Part shown: one piece after another, positions 46,385-58,156 of the stretch
How the letters are laid out: each line of letters starts with the position of its first letter
Position numbering within the stretch: the first letter of the stretch is position 1
NCBI RefSeq assembly: GCF_016545825.1
Contig: NC_052619.1
Location: 34,573,803-34,637,802, forward strand
Reading direction: 5' to 3'
Source of the DNA: Eucalyptus grandis
Lineage: Eukaryota; Streptophyta; Magnoliopsida; Myrtales; Myrtaceae
DNA: 64,000 nt
The notes under the pieces: model-generated
Seen by the model: the letters and a program-made list of their open reading frames with translations, nothing else
Told to the model about the DNA's origin: nothing
Databases searched by the model: none
Program-made: the position numbers and the translations under genes

Positions 46385-46990
46385 AAAAGTCTTAAACCTA
46401 TTATACAATGGCTAATTCGGTTCAAAACTTTTTAATATGGCCAATTTAATTCAACATTTTGATGATATGCCAATATATTGCTTTTGGCCAATTTTAGCCA
46501 GAAATGGTTAACGTGACGCTGACCATTCTATATGATATGATCGATGCTAATGTAGATAATTTTTATAATTTTTTAATTATATAGTCATTTTCTTTTCTTT
46601 CATTTATCTTTTTTTCTCTATTTCCCTACGCTGGTTGGTGGGGCCTCGCGATGACCAAGATGCCCTTGCCTCCCCTAGACCTAACAAAGGTGTTGTAGCC
46701 CTCTCTTAGATCTAGGTTGCCCTTGCCTCTAGCCAAGGACCTCCACAAGTCATTGTCTAGGCCTCGGATTAGCAAAGGGAAATGGGAAAAAAAGAAAAAA
46801 GGAAAAAGGAAAAAAAAGGGAAAAAAAAATTAAAAATTGCAAAAATCTTTCATGTCATTATCGGTCATGTCACGTAGGATAGTTGGCATCTATGTAACAA
46901 TCACCGGTCAAAATTAGCTGAAATGATTAGATTATCATTTTTGAAAATGTTTCAAACTTCACATTGAAAAGTTTAGGACTGAATTAATTA
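46385..46990. mobile_element. MULE-like non-autonomous element with GC-rich centre
   Basis: The left part 'aaaaagtcttaaacctatta', 'ttttggccaattttagcc' and the right part 'ggtcaaaattagctgaaat', 'aaaagtttaggactgaatt' form a diverged inverted pair and match the element at 48774-49612. The centre (46620-46750) is GC-richer ('gcctcgcgatgacc', 'cttgcctc') and bounded by A-rich tracts. Ends not precisely fixed. Confidence 0.5.
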
Positions 46991-48773
46991 CTGTGCAATA
47001 TGTTGAACATGCGTTAGTAGTCATTATGAGTTCATCGGGTAATAATTGGGTGGTTGACTATGGATGTTTTATCTTGTGATTTCTCATGGGCACTATTTTA
47101 CTACCTATCATTGTTTGGAGGGTGGTAAGGTGCTTATGAAAACGACGTTGCTTGCAAAGTAGTAAGGATTAGGATAGTTCATATTAAGATGCACGATGGA
47201 GTCATGAGAGTCTTCACGACATAAGATATGTATTGGAGTTAAAAGATAACCTTCCCTTGTTGAGTGCTTTTGAGGTGCTCTAGTACCATATTTTTGTTGG
47301 GAAAAATATGGTTTCAAATTGGATAAAGTGATTAAGTTGGATTTTGAAGCGTGATATTACTTTTTTTAAAGATTTATTTGCTTTACAACGTTACTAATGA
47401 TCATTGCCAGATTTCCTTTAGAATACAATAAAGTCTCGAAAGACTAGATATCAATTATAGTACTTTTCTAGGGTCTCTCAAGGAAACAATTGAAAATAAT
47501 AGCTTTATATTCTCTCGAAAGAAAACAAAAAATAGAAGAAGAAGATCATGATTGAACATACACGTTTAGTAATTTATAGCAAAAACAATAAGTTATATCC
47601 GAATAGACACAATCTTCCAATGATTTTTTTTTTTTTTTCAGACAATCTTCCAATGATTAAGAAGTTATGTTTGAGCAGGTACAAATTCTAAGATAACCAT
47701 TTGAAGAAATAATAAAATTTCGGAATCAAATAAATAATAAATAAAATAATCATAACTCTTTCATAAATAGTCATATTATTTCAATGAGACTTTATGGTCA
47801 ATTTTTTATAAAAATAAATTCGAATTTTAATAAATAAAAATAATAATTAATTAGTATCAAATCGCGTCCTTGTGCACACTCACATCCTTTCGACATGGGA
47901 CAAGGTACCTCATAGTTTGTTTTACAAACAAAGTACTAACAATTTCCGCTAAAGATGAAATTCTAAAGGTCCCTCTACATGTACTTACTGTGGCACGGGA
48001 GAAGAAAGAGTGTAGGTTATATCTCATCTGGCAGACCACGATGATTAGCTCATTTGCTAGATTTGTCAATATTTTAGGTTAGGACATAACATAGTCATGG
48101 CATATGAGACTTGGCACATGAGTGAGAAGGACATGATATTCTGAGTCGGAGAGGTCTAGCAGGAGGTCACCGGACTGAGAAGCTGGTGCGTCAACATGCA
48201 TATAATTAGATATAGTCCATGTCATGTTCTTTGTTGTTTTTACTGGTTAATTATGGTAGCACGAAGTCTTCTACGAATGTAACTTGATCCATGACCTCAT
48301 TCAACTATTCTACCTTTACAAGACAATAAAAATTCATTTAGCAGTCTTTAAAGTTGCTTTTGGGTTGATCATCATTATGTGATTATAATATGATGCCACA
48401 CACTCGAGTACCTTATTTTTTCAGCACATATTACTAGAAGTGATCGCTTTCTGGTGGGTGGTGGGCGGTTGCCACCTTAGAATTGGACCACCCACTAAGT
48501 AACGGTTCCACAAAACAGGAATTAGGAACCGCTCACTGGTTCCCGGATTCACTCAGAATGACCACCGATCCAATTTGTTCCTAAGTGTGTCGATGGAACC
48601 AGTCGTGTCCTACAATCTAATCTATTTTTAATAGCAGATAGCACAGAACCAAAAAGTCCCGGAAGAACGCCATATTACCCAATATCTTGAAAACCGGCCA
48701 AAAGTACCCAGAAAAGAACAGAGAAAGAATGGGACATTACTTAAAGTTGTAAAGCAATCTCTACCGCTCTAAT
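46991..48773. other. AT-rich intergenic sequence
   Basis: No gene recognised. 47610-47660 holds a short direct repeat ('caatcttccaatgatt') around a T tract. 48440-48620 is GC-richer with 'ggttcc/accggtt' words, possibly another MITE remnant. Confidence 0.4.
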
Positions 48774-49612
48774 GGGAAAAGTGCCAAAAAGTCTTAAACC
48801 TTTTATTTTTGTGCTGATTTAATCCTAAACCTTTTTTGGGTGCCGATTTAGTCCTAAACCTTTTATATTGTGCAAATTCAGCCATTTCCGGCCAATTTTG
48901 ACAGGATTTTGCTGACTAGACGCCTAGGTTAGCCGACATGGTCGATCGGCAGCGTGGACAACTTTTACTAATATTTTAATATTTTTGAATTTTTATTTTA
49001 TTTTTACTTTTTCTCTTTTTCTTCCTCCAACCGATCGCCAGACCTTAGCGACCGGCTAGAGGTGACGGCCGGTGAGGTCGACCTCGACCTTGCCGGCCAC
49101 CTCGCTAGTGGTCGCAAGGGCGGCCTCACGCTGGGCGGCGAGGGCAAGCCTCGCCAGCTTGGCGAGGAGGCAGCCTCCAGTTGGCCTCGCGTCGAGGTCA
49201 TCGAAAGCCTCCGACCAGACGACGAGCTCCACGTGCCGTCGAAGATCTTTCTCTCTCTCTCTCTCTCTCGGCATGATTGCTGAGATTCCCTCTGCTTCCC
49301 GATCCTCTCGTTCTCCGCATTCCTCGCGTCTCCGTTGGAGACGGCCTCCTCACGCCAAGCTAGCGGGGCTCACCCTTGCCGCCCAAGCCTTGAGGGTGGC
49401 CTCGCACAGGGCAAAAGGAGTCAACAAAATCCTCGCCGATTTAGCCATGTCAGTCGGCCGGTGTCCAGTCAGCAAAATCCGGCCAAAATTGGCCGAAAGG
49501 ACTGAATTGGCATAACGTAAAAAATGTTTAGGACTAAATCAACACCAAAAAAAGGTTTAGGACTAAATTGGCACAAAGACAAAAGGCTTAGGAATTTTTT
49601 GGCACTTTTCCC
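48774..49612. mobile_element. MULE-like element with GGCGAGG-rich cargo
   Basis: The inverted ends GGGAAAAGTGCCAAAAA and TTTTTTGGCACTTTTCCC, followed inward by 'ttaaacctttt'/'aaaaggtttaggac' repeats, are flanked by CCGCTCTAAT (48764-48773) and CTGCTCTAAT (49613-49622). That is a 10-bp duplication with one mismatch and fits Mutator-like insertion. The centre (49020-49480) is GC-rich, with CTCGCC/GGCGAGG words and a CT microsatellite (about 49250-49269). It opens a 147-codon frame of no recognised family. Confidence 0.75.
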
Positions 49613-50058
49613 CTGCTCTAATGGATTTCCAATGGAGACAAAACGGTTCTACTTTTCTTTTGTGAGGTGAGGTAATCAAGAGACGTGATTCCTAAAGTTG
49701 AACTGCTAGAATAAGCTACTGAAGGCAGACTGACCAAAGCGGGTCTTTGGAAGAGCAAATGTGAGAGAAACCAACTAATACACCCACACACATATGTACT
49801 GGTCCAGTCGGGTGGGCGATTCCACCTAGAACTGAGAACTGTACAGGTACTCACTAGTTATTGAAATCAGGAACTGCCTAGAATTGACAGGTTCGATTTG
49901 GTTTGGTCTTGTTCAGGCAGTTCTTTGTTCTTTTGCACACCTCTATATAATACATACATATATATTCGTGTATCCGTTGCATAAGTACGTCAATACGTTT
50001 GCATAAAGCATAAGCTGTGAACATGGTGTGTTATCAATTGGCTGATCCAGTGGCTGTT
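49613..50058. other. Spacer downstream of AOP-like pseudogene
   Basis: Nothing recognised beyond the right target-duplication copy of the MULE-like element. Confidence 0.45.
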
Positions 50059-51474
50059 TTAAACGCCGCAGTAGGCCTTGGCTGAGCACACATCTTTGGG
50101 GACGCTGTCCTGGGAAAAGTAACGGAGCAACCCATAATGATCGAATGCTTTGAACTTCAATATGTTCTCAGAATCTGCTAAGGATTTCGATTGTTCCACT
50201 GTGGAATATGAGCAAGCCCAGCGAGTACCTGGGCGATTGCTTCTTCTTGAGCAACACTTGATGCAACGGAGAATGAATCCTTCCGTTGCTCCATGCCTGT
50301 TCAAAAGCGGTTGAAACATTTTCCATTACTTAAATCAATAGAGACTCTCATAGACAAGATGTCCTTGATCCTTCACCAAATAAGTACGAACTTTCTGAAG
50401 GATCGCCGTCATTTTAGAAATAGTGCGAGCAAGCTATGTTTGATCCACGCAGACAACAAGAAAATAAGGGACAGGTGGTATTAAGTTGTTGACATGAATT
50501 TGAATCGACTTGAGTTGAGATTGGTTTAAGTCAACAGATTAAGATTAACTAATTCAACTATTCTGCATCTGTAAATTGCAAATTTTCTTGGCATAACAAT
50601 TAATTAAACCTAGATAGCAAGTCTAAGGTTGGAACCATAGACAAGCATGTTGATCACCTTCCAAGAATGCATCGCCCGCCATGACCAAGAATGACGACGG
50701 TGAGGGTTCAAAGGCAATCCAATCGCCATCCTTCGTCTTGACCTCCAAACCATTAACTTGATTCTGGTGAAGTATGGTCATGAAGCTCTTACCGTGTGCA
50801 CATGGCAGCTGGAATTTGTTTCGTTCATCTCCGGCACCCTATATTTCATGAGCCGAAGGAGATAATCGGTTGACGTGACATGCGAGTCGTAGTACTTCTT
50901 CACCCTATAGCTCTCACACCCATCCTTTTCACCATCTGCTCGAACTCGGACACCTTCTTCGAGAAGGCGAGCGCACCATTACTAAGAACCAATAAAGTAA
51001 TTGAACGTTTCCATAACAAAAAAAGCAGCCAAAACACGCAAAACTTGGATCAGGGCGGAAATAATCTTTCAAGAATTGCTATACGTACCAGAACCACTCA
51101 TTACTGGCTGGCCACAAGAGGTTCGTGAAACTGGACACCTTCGACTGTCGTCGCATTATCAATGCCCAAGATCTCATACAAAGGAACGACGGGGTGTTGC
51201 CCACGTAGGCAAAGTAGGGTTTCTCGGAGGTGTTCCTCGACTTAATTTCGGTAGGTAAATCAAAAAGTGCCTCAAGCTCATGGAAAATCTCGTTGTGAGC
51301 TTGTGAAGTGAAACTAGGGTACGCTGCGACGAAGCAGCCGTACTCTTCTAGGCCGAGGACGACGCGTTTGGACGTGGAGATCCACATATCTATTCCAGGA
51401 TTACGATTTTCCAGGGAAAATTCTATAACGGGAAGCTCAGGCAATGACCCAGATTGAGAACCCACTGGAATCAA
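50059..51474 (-). pseudogene. AOP-like 2-oxoglutarate-dependent dioxygenase, decayed
   Basis: Fe(II)/2-oxoglutarate oxygenase family of plant secondary metabolism (AOP clade). Exon 1 (about 51465-51079) reads GSQSGSLPELPVIEF, LEEYGCFVAAYPS, ALFDLPTEIKSRNTSEKPY and SFTNLLWP. Exon 2 (about 51000-50700) gives [40 protein letters not shown] and [12 protein letters not shown]. Exon 3 (about 50295-50059) gives AWSNGRIHSP, SPRYSLGLLIFHSGT, KAFDHYGLLRYF and the typical C-terminal KAYCGV. Damage: the expected ATG before GSQ is GTG (51465-51463). One base is missing inside the iron-binding HxD motif (about 50791-50793), another near 50918, and further shifts occur in exons 1 and 3. The Copia element lies about 60 bp upstream. 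Some shifts could be sequencing errors, but the lost start codon supports decay. Confidence 0.75.
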
Positions 51475-51533
51475 TTAATTATGCAAGGGTTTGGTTTTTC
51501 TCTGGGTTTAATGTCGAATTATAAGGTCCCCCT

Positions 51534-51755
51534 TGTTGGAAGATATGATTCAAATCGTATCCAAATCGTTGATAGGCAAAGAATCTTATTTATTTTAGGA
51601 TTAGAAAGATAGGAGAATATTTCTTTTCCTTTATTAATCTCTTTCTTTGTAATTAAATACTTTTTGTACACAACAGAAATATACAATCAATACAACAATT
51701 TCTTCCCTCGCATTCCTTCTACCGTTTCTCGATTCCTTTTCTTGGTCTTCTGACA
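51534..51755 (+). repeat. 5' LTR of Copia element
   Basis: 222 bp, TGTTGGAAGATATG ... TCTTCTGACA. Two substitutions and a CT insertion relative to the 3' LTR. It starts 60 bp before the first coding position of the minus-strand AOP-like relic. Confidence 0.95.
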
Positions 51756-51767
51756 TGGTATCAGAGC
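51756..51767 (+). other. Primer-binding site (initiator tRNA-Met)
   Basis: TGGTATCAGAGC directly follows the LTR's terminal CA, the standard Copia primer site. Confidence 0.93.
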
Positions 51768-51883
51768 TTCCTGCAATTCTGGTATAGCTTCCGCGTCTAC
51801 CTTACTTGATTGCCTTGAGGAACTGTATCCTGCAAAACAGTTGCCGAAAGGAATCGATCTCTCTTGAAGAATTTTCTCTCGCA

Positions 51884-54800
51884 ATGAATACATCGGAAGC
51901 TCTCACCTTTGAACCAAACGACCAGCCAGCGAGGGATGCAACGCCACAGAGTACGCACAATCCAGATTCAACCATTGTGACGACCGTGGTAGGGCAACAG
52001 CTCAGCCAAGGCTAGATCCAGCCTCCACACATGCAATGGCAGAATCTTCCGGCTCAGTTCAACCTGGGGCAGCCCTATTCGGGCCATCCTTACCAGTGGA
52101 TGCCATATCCATGGATCCATGGGATAAACCCATATACATCACAGCCGGGGAATCAAAGCAACTTGTGGACCGACGGAGGCGCACCAACCATAAGTGGGGC
52201 AGGCTCTACCTTCGGCCCGGAGCAGACGGGCGGATCTGGCGAATCAGAGGGAGCGAATCCCCACCAAAATTTCTTTAATGCGGGTCAAGAAAACGGAGCA
52301 AATGTAGGGGCGAATACCTACCCATCTTTTTCACTTGGTTTTTTTCCTTACCAGATCCTTGCTGCCGGAGGACAGCCGGAGCCCGGCGACCCTCTGTACA
52401 CGACGAACGCCGACGGACCAGAACTGAAACTGATCAGTCAACAATTGACGGGTCCAGAGAATTACTCGACTTGGTCTCGGGAACTCCGGCGTGCCCTGGT
52501 AACAAAGGATAAGGAAGGCTTTCTGGATGGAACAATTCTTGTTCCAACCGACGAGTGAATGGCTCGTTTTTGGAGAAAATGTAATCAACTCGTTAGAACT
52601 TGGATTGGGAATTGTATCTCACCCGAAGTAGCAGCGAGACTTCCCCCAACAGAAGATACGAAAGAGATGTGGCATAATATTAAATAGATGTATGGAAAGC
52701 TAGATCAAATCAAGATTTTTTCCATAACACAGCAAATCTCAGAACTGAAGCAAGGGAATATGAGCGTCGCGATAGTCTACAATAAGCTGTCGGCACTCTG
52801 GAATGAAATGGAATCGGCCGAAGAAAAATTTGAATGGCCCGAACCGATTCTCCAGCAGTACAAGACCATGCGCAAGAGAGAAAATGCGATTAGGTTTCTC
52901 CTAATCTTAAACGAAACGTACCTTTCGTTTCGTTCCCAGATCCTAACAATGGATCCTATGCCAAATCTTGGCCGGATCTACTAGCTCGCCGTCCAGGAAG
53001 AGAGCCAGCAAAGGACGGTGACTTCTGGAAGAGGAAGCAAGGCGATGGCTCTGGCCGCCAGAGGCCATTATCGCCCCCCACAGAGAAACCCTAGGTTCGG
53101 AGGAGGAAAGGGGGCGATTTCGTCTGGCTGAAACCCTAGCTTGTTTTTAAATGAGCAAATGGACGGCTTAGATCTTGGCGGACGATCGGACGGTCATCCT
53201 TTTTCAACGACTGGGCTCTTCTCGAATGGCCCACGAGACATCTTCGCTGGCGCAGATGGGCCGCACGAAGTCGACGGGCTGCGAGGAAAGTTTCAAGCGC
53301 GCGAAAATGGGCCGCGAGGAATCCAGCCCACTGGACCAGAAACACTGTATGGGCCAACTTCAGCCCAAATTTTCCAGCCCAACAACAGATTCCTTTCAAA
53401 ATCCAATGGCCAAAAAGGAAGAGGTAAATTATATTGTGATTATTGTAAAAGACCGCATCATACAATTGAAAACTGTTGGAAATTACATGGGAGACTTGGA
53501 GAAAAAGAACGAGGAAAATCTTCACAGGTTTTTCAGGCACTGAGTCAACCAACAGAAAAATCAGTTACCCATGAGCAGTATCAGGAACTGATGAGGGCTT
53601 TAAAAGGGTTGGATGCATCTGATAAGGCTGGGAGTTTTACAGGTACATCTTATTGCTTGATGAATTCAATTTCGAAGAATGCATGGATTATAGATTCAGG
53701 TGCTAGTGATCACATAGTCTGTGATAAGGGTTTCTTTACCAAAATCCAAAAATTATCCGTTCCTATATCAGTACAACTTCCAAATGGAAATTCCACACAA
53801 GTTGTCATGACTGACACCGTGAATCTTAGTCCCCTCATTACACTTCGAAATGTACTTTATGTGCCTGAATTCCAATTCAACCTCATATCAGTTAATCAAG
53901 CTTCTAAAGAAAATTCATGTCGTGTCCTATTCACTTCAGATAATTGTTTCTTTCAGGCCCTTTCGACTGGCAAACTGATGGGCTTGGGTAAAGCTTATCA
54001 AGGGCTTTATTTTTGGATGGATTTTCCTAGCAATTTTAATTTGTCGTCTATTGAATTCAATAACTCATTGTGTAACCATGTTATCAATGACAAAAATTTC
54101 CTTCATCATAAAAGATTGGGACATAGTGCCTTATTCCCTTGTCCCCAGTGTCCTATATGTCCATTGGCAAAGCAAACACGTGCTCCTTTTCCAAAAAGCA
54201 ATTCCCGAACAGATAGTATTTTTTCGTTGATTCATGCTGATGTTTGGGGACCCTATCATACTGTGAATCATGATGGGTCAAGATATTTCCTCACAATTGT
54301 TGATGATTTTTCTCGTGCGACATGGATATTCCTCATGCAATCCAAGAATCAAGTATTTACTCACCTACGGAATTCCTTACCTCGTCTAAAACTCAATTTG
54401 GAAAAACAATCCGCCGGGTTAGAACTGACAATGGAAGGGAGTTCTTTAATAGTGAGTGTGCTTCTTTATTTTCACTGAATGGAATCCTGCATGAGAGCTC
54501 TTGCACTTATACACCACAGCAAAATGGTGTCGTTGAGAGGAAACATCGTCACCTTTTAGAAGTAGCACGTGCCCTCAAGTTTCAAGCATCTATTCCTGAG
54601 AATTTTTGGGGAGACTGTGTAGTTACAGCAGCATATTTGATTAATCGCATGCCCTCACGTATTCTGAAAGGAAAGACGCCATTTGAGATGTTATATGGAA
54701 AGAAACCATATCTGAGTCATCTCAGAATTTTTGGATGTCTCTGTTATGTCACTACAGTGGGGCACAAAGATAAGATGGCACCACGAGCTAGTGAGTGTAT

Positions 54801-56893
54801 ATTTATGGGATATCCCACCTTGCAAAAGGGGTTTCGGATTTATGCACCATCCACAGGAAAATTTTTCGTAAGCAGAGATGTTATTTTTCATGAGAATATT
54901 TTTCCTTTCCAAACTCTTATTTCTTCAACTGAAGATGAGAAGCCAGGAAATTCAAAATTCTTATTGGAAGAAGATATCTTTCCGGAAAGTACATTTCTTG
55001 CTACTCCTCTTCAAGGGCCAACTGGTGAATCACCTACACTGCCTATTGAGACATCTACAAGTCACTCCACTGAAGAGCCTCATATAGAAGAATTAGCCCA
55101 GTACACTGAAGATTCAGAATCAACACCTGCTGAAGAAGAGCCATCTTCAATGCAACAAGAAATTCCACGGCGTTCTAGTCGAGCGGCTCGGCCACCAGTT
55201 TGGATAAAGGATTACATATGTGGTTCTTCTAGATCGTCAGGTACTCGTTATCCCATCTCGTCTTACGTCTCATTTGATAAGCTATCACCAGAACATTTAT
55301 GTTGCATGAGTCGAATTTCTGAAGAACGAGAACCTTCTAGTTATATTGAGGCTAAAGACGATCCTCGTTGGCAAAAAGCCATGGAGGCCAAATTAAATGC
55401 CTTGACGGAGAATCATACTTGGGATGTCGTGACAATGCCTGATAATCGAAAACCCATTGGATGTAAGTGGGTTTACAAGATCAAGTACAGGGCAGATGGT
55501 TCTGTGGAAAGATATAAGGCTAGATTGGTGGCCAAAGGATTTACTCAGCAAGAGGGTTTTGACTACCATGAAACTTTTTCGCCTGTTGCAAAGGATGTGA
55601 CAATTTGATCTTTCCTATCAGTTGCTGCTTTTCGTGACTGGCCGTTACATCAAATGGATGTACATAATGCCTTTTTACATTGTGATCTGGATGAAGAAAT
55701 CTATATGGATCTTCCACCAGGATTACGGAGACAGGGGAGTCCAAGGTATGTCGTCTCCGTAAATCTCTTTATGGACTGAAGCAAGCCTCTCGACAATGGT
55801 ACACCAAGTTCACTAATGCACTTATGGCTGCTGGATTCAAACAGTCCAAACATGACTATGCCCTATTCACCTGGACAAAAGGTATGTCATCTATTTATTT
55901 GATGATTTATGTGGATGACATTCTTATCATGGGAAATGATGATTCTGCTGTGAAGAAACTTAAAGAGCATCTGCATTCCACTTTCCACATCAAAGATCTA
56001 GGGCCATCTAAGTATTTTCTTGGAATTGAGATAGCTCGTTCAGATCGGGAATTTCTCTCGCCGAGAAAATTCATAATGGAAATCATATCAGAAACGGATT
56101 ATCAGGTTGTAGGCCAGCCATTATCCCTATTGAGAAAAATGCTAGGCTAACATCTGTTGACTATGATTCTGGCATATCCTCTTCTTCTGATGATCCATTA
56201 TTGAGAGATCCGTCGGGATATCAGAGACTAGTAGGGAAACTTATATATTTGACTATGATCAGGCCAGACATCTGCTGTGCAGTACAGACTCTCAGCCAGT
56301 TTATGCACAGTCCAAAACAATCTCACATGAATGCATCATTGAAGATTGTGAAATACTTGAAGACATGTCCAGGATTGGGGATACTCCTTTCTCGAAAATG
56401 CAACATGAAAATGATGGCCTACTGTGATTCAGATTATGCCACATGTCCTATGAGCAGGAGATCCATCACCGGTTACTGCATCAAGTTTGGGGAATCATTG
56501 CTTTCATGGAAGACAAAGAAGCAGTCTACCGTATCTCTATCTTCAGCTGAAGCTGAATATCGATCCATGGCCAAGACTGTTTGTGAAATAGTTTGGCTAA
56601 GGGGTTTACTTCAGGATCTTGGAGCAAAAATTGAAGGACCAACTACACTTTTTTGTGACAATGATTCAGCTCTAAAGCTTGTAGCAAACCCTGTGTTGCA
56701 TGAGAGGACAAAACACATAGAAGTCGATTGCCACTTTACTCGAGAGAAAATTCAAGAAGGAATAATCGAGACAAAAGGAATCAGGACTTCAGAGCAACCG
56801 GCAGACATATTTACTAAACCTCTTTGTCAAAGACAACATGCATATCTTCTAAGCAAGCTTGGTATCTTGGACATCTACAAGCCACCAGCTTGA
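51884..56893 (+). pseudogene. Copia gag-pol polyprotein, multiply interrupted
   Basis: Gag occupies 51884 to about 53480, ending in a CX2CX4HX4C knuckle (53435-53476, CDYCKRPHHTIENC). The protease active site DSGASDH is at 53693-53713. The integrase zinc region (HHKRLGH ... CPQCPICPLAK) is followed by the DDE core (54230-54700). Reverse transcriptase has YVDD at 55909-55920. RNase H has SLSSAEAEYRSMA near 56535, and the frame ends with ADIFTKPL. One frame runs from 51884 to about 54370, broken by stops at 52013 (TAG), 52556 (TGA), 52685 (TAG), 52982 (TAG) and about 53129 (TGA). Another stop lies at 55606 (TGA). Frameshifts lie near 54370, 55740 and 56096. The stops could each derive from Gln, Arg or Trp codons by a C-to-T or G-to-A change. 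The element cannot make its own full polyprotein as sequenced. Confidence 0.88.
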
Positions 56894-56900
56894 GGGGGAG
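56892..56900 (+). other. Polypurine tract next to 3' LTR
   Basis: GAGGGGGAG immediately precedes the 3' LTR and overlaps the end of the gag-pol stop codon region. Confidence 0.9.
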
Positions 56901-57120
56901 TGTTGGAAGATATGATTCAAATCGTATCCAAATCGTTGATAGGCAAAGAATCTTATTTATTTTAGGATTAGAAAGATATGAGAATATTTCTTTTCCTTTA
57001 TTAATCTCTTTCTTTGTAATTAAATACTTTGTGTACACAACAGAAATATACAATCAATACAACAATTTCTTCCCTCGCATTCCTTCTACCGTTTCTCGAT
57101 TCCTTTTCTTGGTCTTGACA
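56901..57120 (+). repeat. 3' LTR of Copia element
   Basis: 220 bp, TGTTGG ... TCTTGACA, followed by the CCCCT duplication. Confidence 0.95.
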
Positions 57121-57267
57121 CCCCTCTTTGAGGACATATGACAGAAATGAAAATTTGGCGGAACGTCACGTTTGATAACCTATAATACGAGGAATGAATT
57201 GGAATGAAGATACTTGTCACGATCTCTCTTGGTTAATTTTGAGGGTTATGAACGCGAATATTCTTAT

Positions 57268-58125
57268 CAGGGGTGATCAGGTCCAGGGTGGATAGGGTTT
57301 AGACCTAGATCTTGTGACGACCCCCGTTATAACGATTCCTCGTTTCTGGACCTTATACCCGATCCTATTTGTATTGGACCCTGTACCCGACCTATCCTAT
57401 TTTTCCGATCCGGTTCGGGGTCAATCCCATTTCACTTGGAATCTGTTTGCAATCTTCCGATATCCTATACGACTTCGAATTTTATATTAATACGTGAGAA
57501 AATAACGTAATCCTCATAATTTATATTGAAACATTAAGCACTTGCAATAAATAAATACATGAACTTTTTGACTAAACGAAAAATTGAGGATCCATAAGAC
57601 TAATTATAATAAATAAAATCATAAGGCAAAGAATTAGCAACAAATATGGGTCTAATATTAGTCTTATTTCCATAACTACTACATGAAGTTACTCATTTGT
57701 GCAAACATAATTCCTACAAAAGAAAAATTAGGCGAGCCAATCCATGTGATACACAAGAATTTGGCGGCGACGAACACCGTCCGTCCATCGACAATGCGAG
57801 AGGGAGCTGGTGAGGGGAGGGAAGCAAGTGAAGAAGATAAATGACAAAGAAGAAGTGTTGTGCGTGTTTGAAAGAGCCAAGAGGAAAAACTTTGTGTGAT
57901 TGCTTTGGAGTAAGAATAGAAATCGGGAGGAACAAAGGGTTTTGAACCTCTACTTACAAAACTGGTCCTGGGTAATCACTCGAAACTTGTTCCCAAACCG
58001 TTAAACCAGTTCTGAATTTTGGGAATCGGTCCTTGACCGGTTTCAATGGGAACCGGTTCTCGACCCTATTTTCTAGGTGGGCCGGTCTAGGAACCAAGTA
58101 TGCCCGGTCCGATTGCACACCCCTA
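57268..58125. mobile_element. hAT-like MITE
   Basis: Perfect 8-bp target duplication ATTCTTAT (57260-57267 and 58126-58133). Ends CAGGGGTGATCA at the left and TAGGGGTGTGCA as the reverse complement of the right end, the usual hAT pattern. Subterminal 'ggtccagg', 'ccggttcgggg', 'accggttctcg' blocks resemble those of the element at 16248-17200. No transposase. Confidence 0.82.
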
Positions 58126-58156
58126 ATTCTTATGCGTAAGAAATTTTGTAGCTTTT

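Larger units (their letters stand above)
51534..57120 (+). mobile_element. Copia LTR retrotransposon, full length, recently inserted
   Basis: LTRs at 51534-51755 and 56901-57120 differ by two substitutions and one 2-bp indel. The 5-bp target duplication CCCCT is perfect (51529-51533 and 57121-57125). A primer-binding site and a polypurine tract abut the LTRs. The interior has gag, protease, integrase, reverse transcriptase and RNase H in Copia order. The LTRs imply young age, yet gag-pol is broken by at least six in-frame stops and three frameshifts. Short LTRs and total length resemble Ale/Retrofit-type Copia, which I infer only from size. Confidence 0.93.

Noticed and set aside
54691..55087. 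Short frames on both strands inside the Copia integrase/RT region
   Set aside because: Shadows of gag-pol in other frames.
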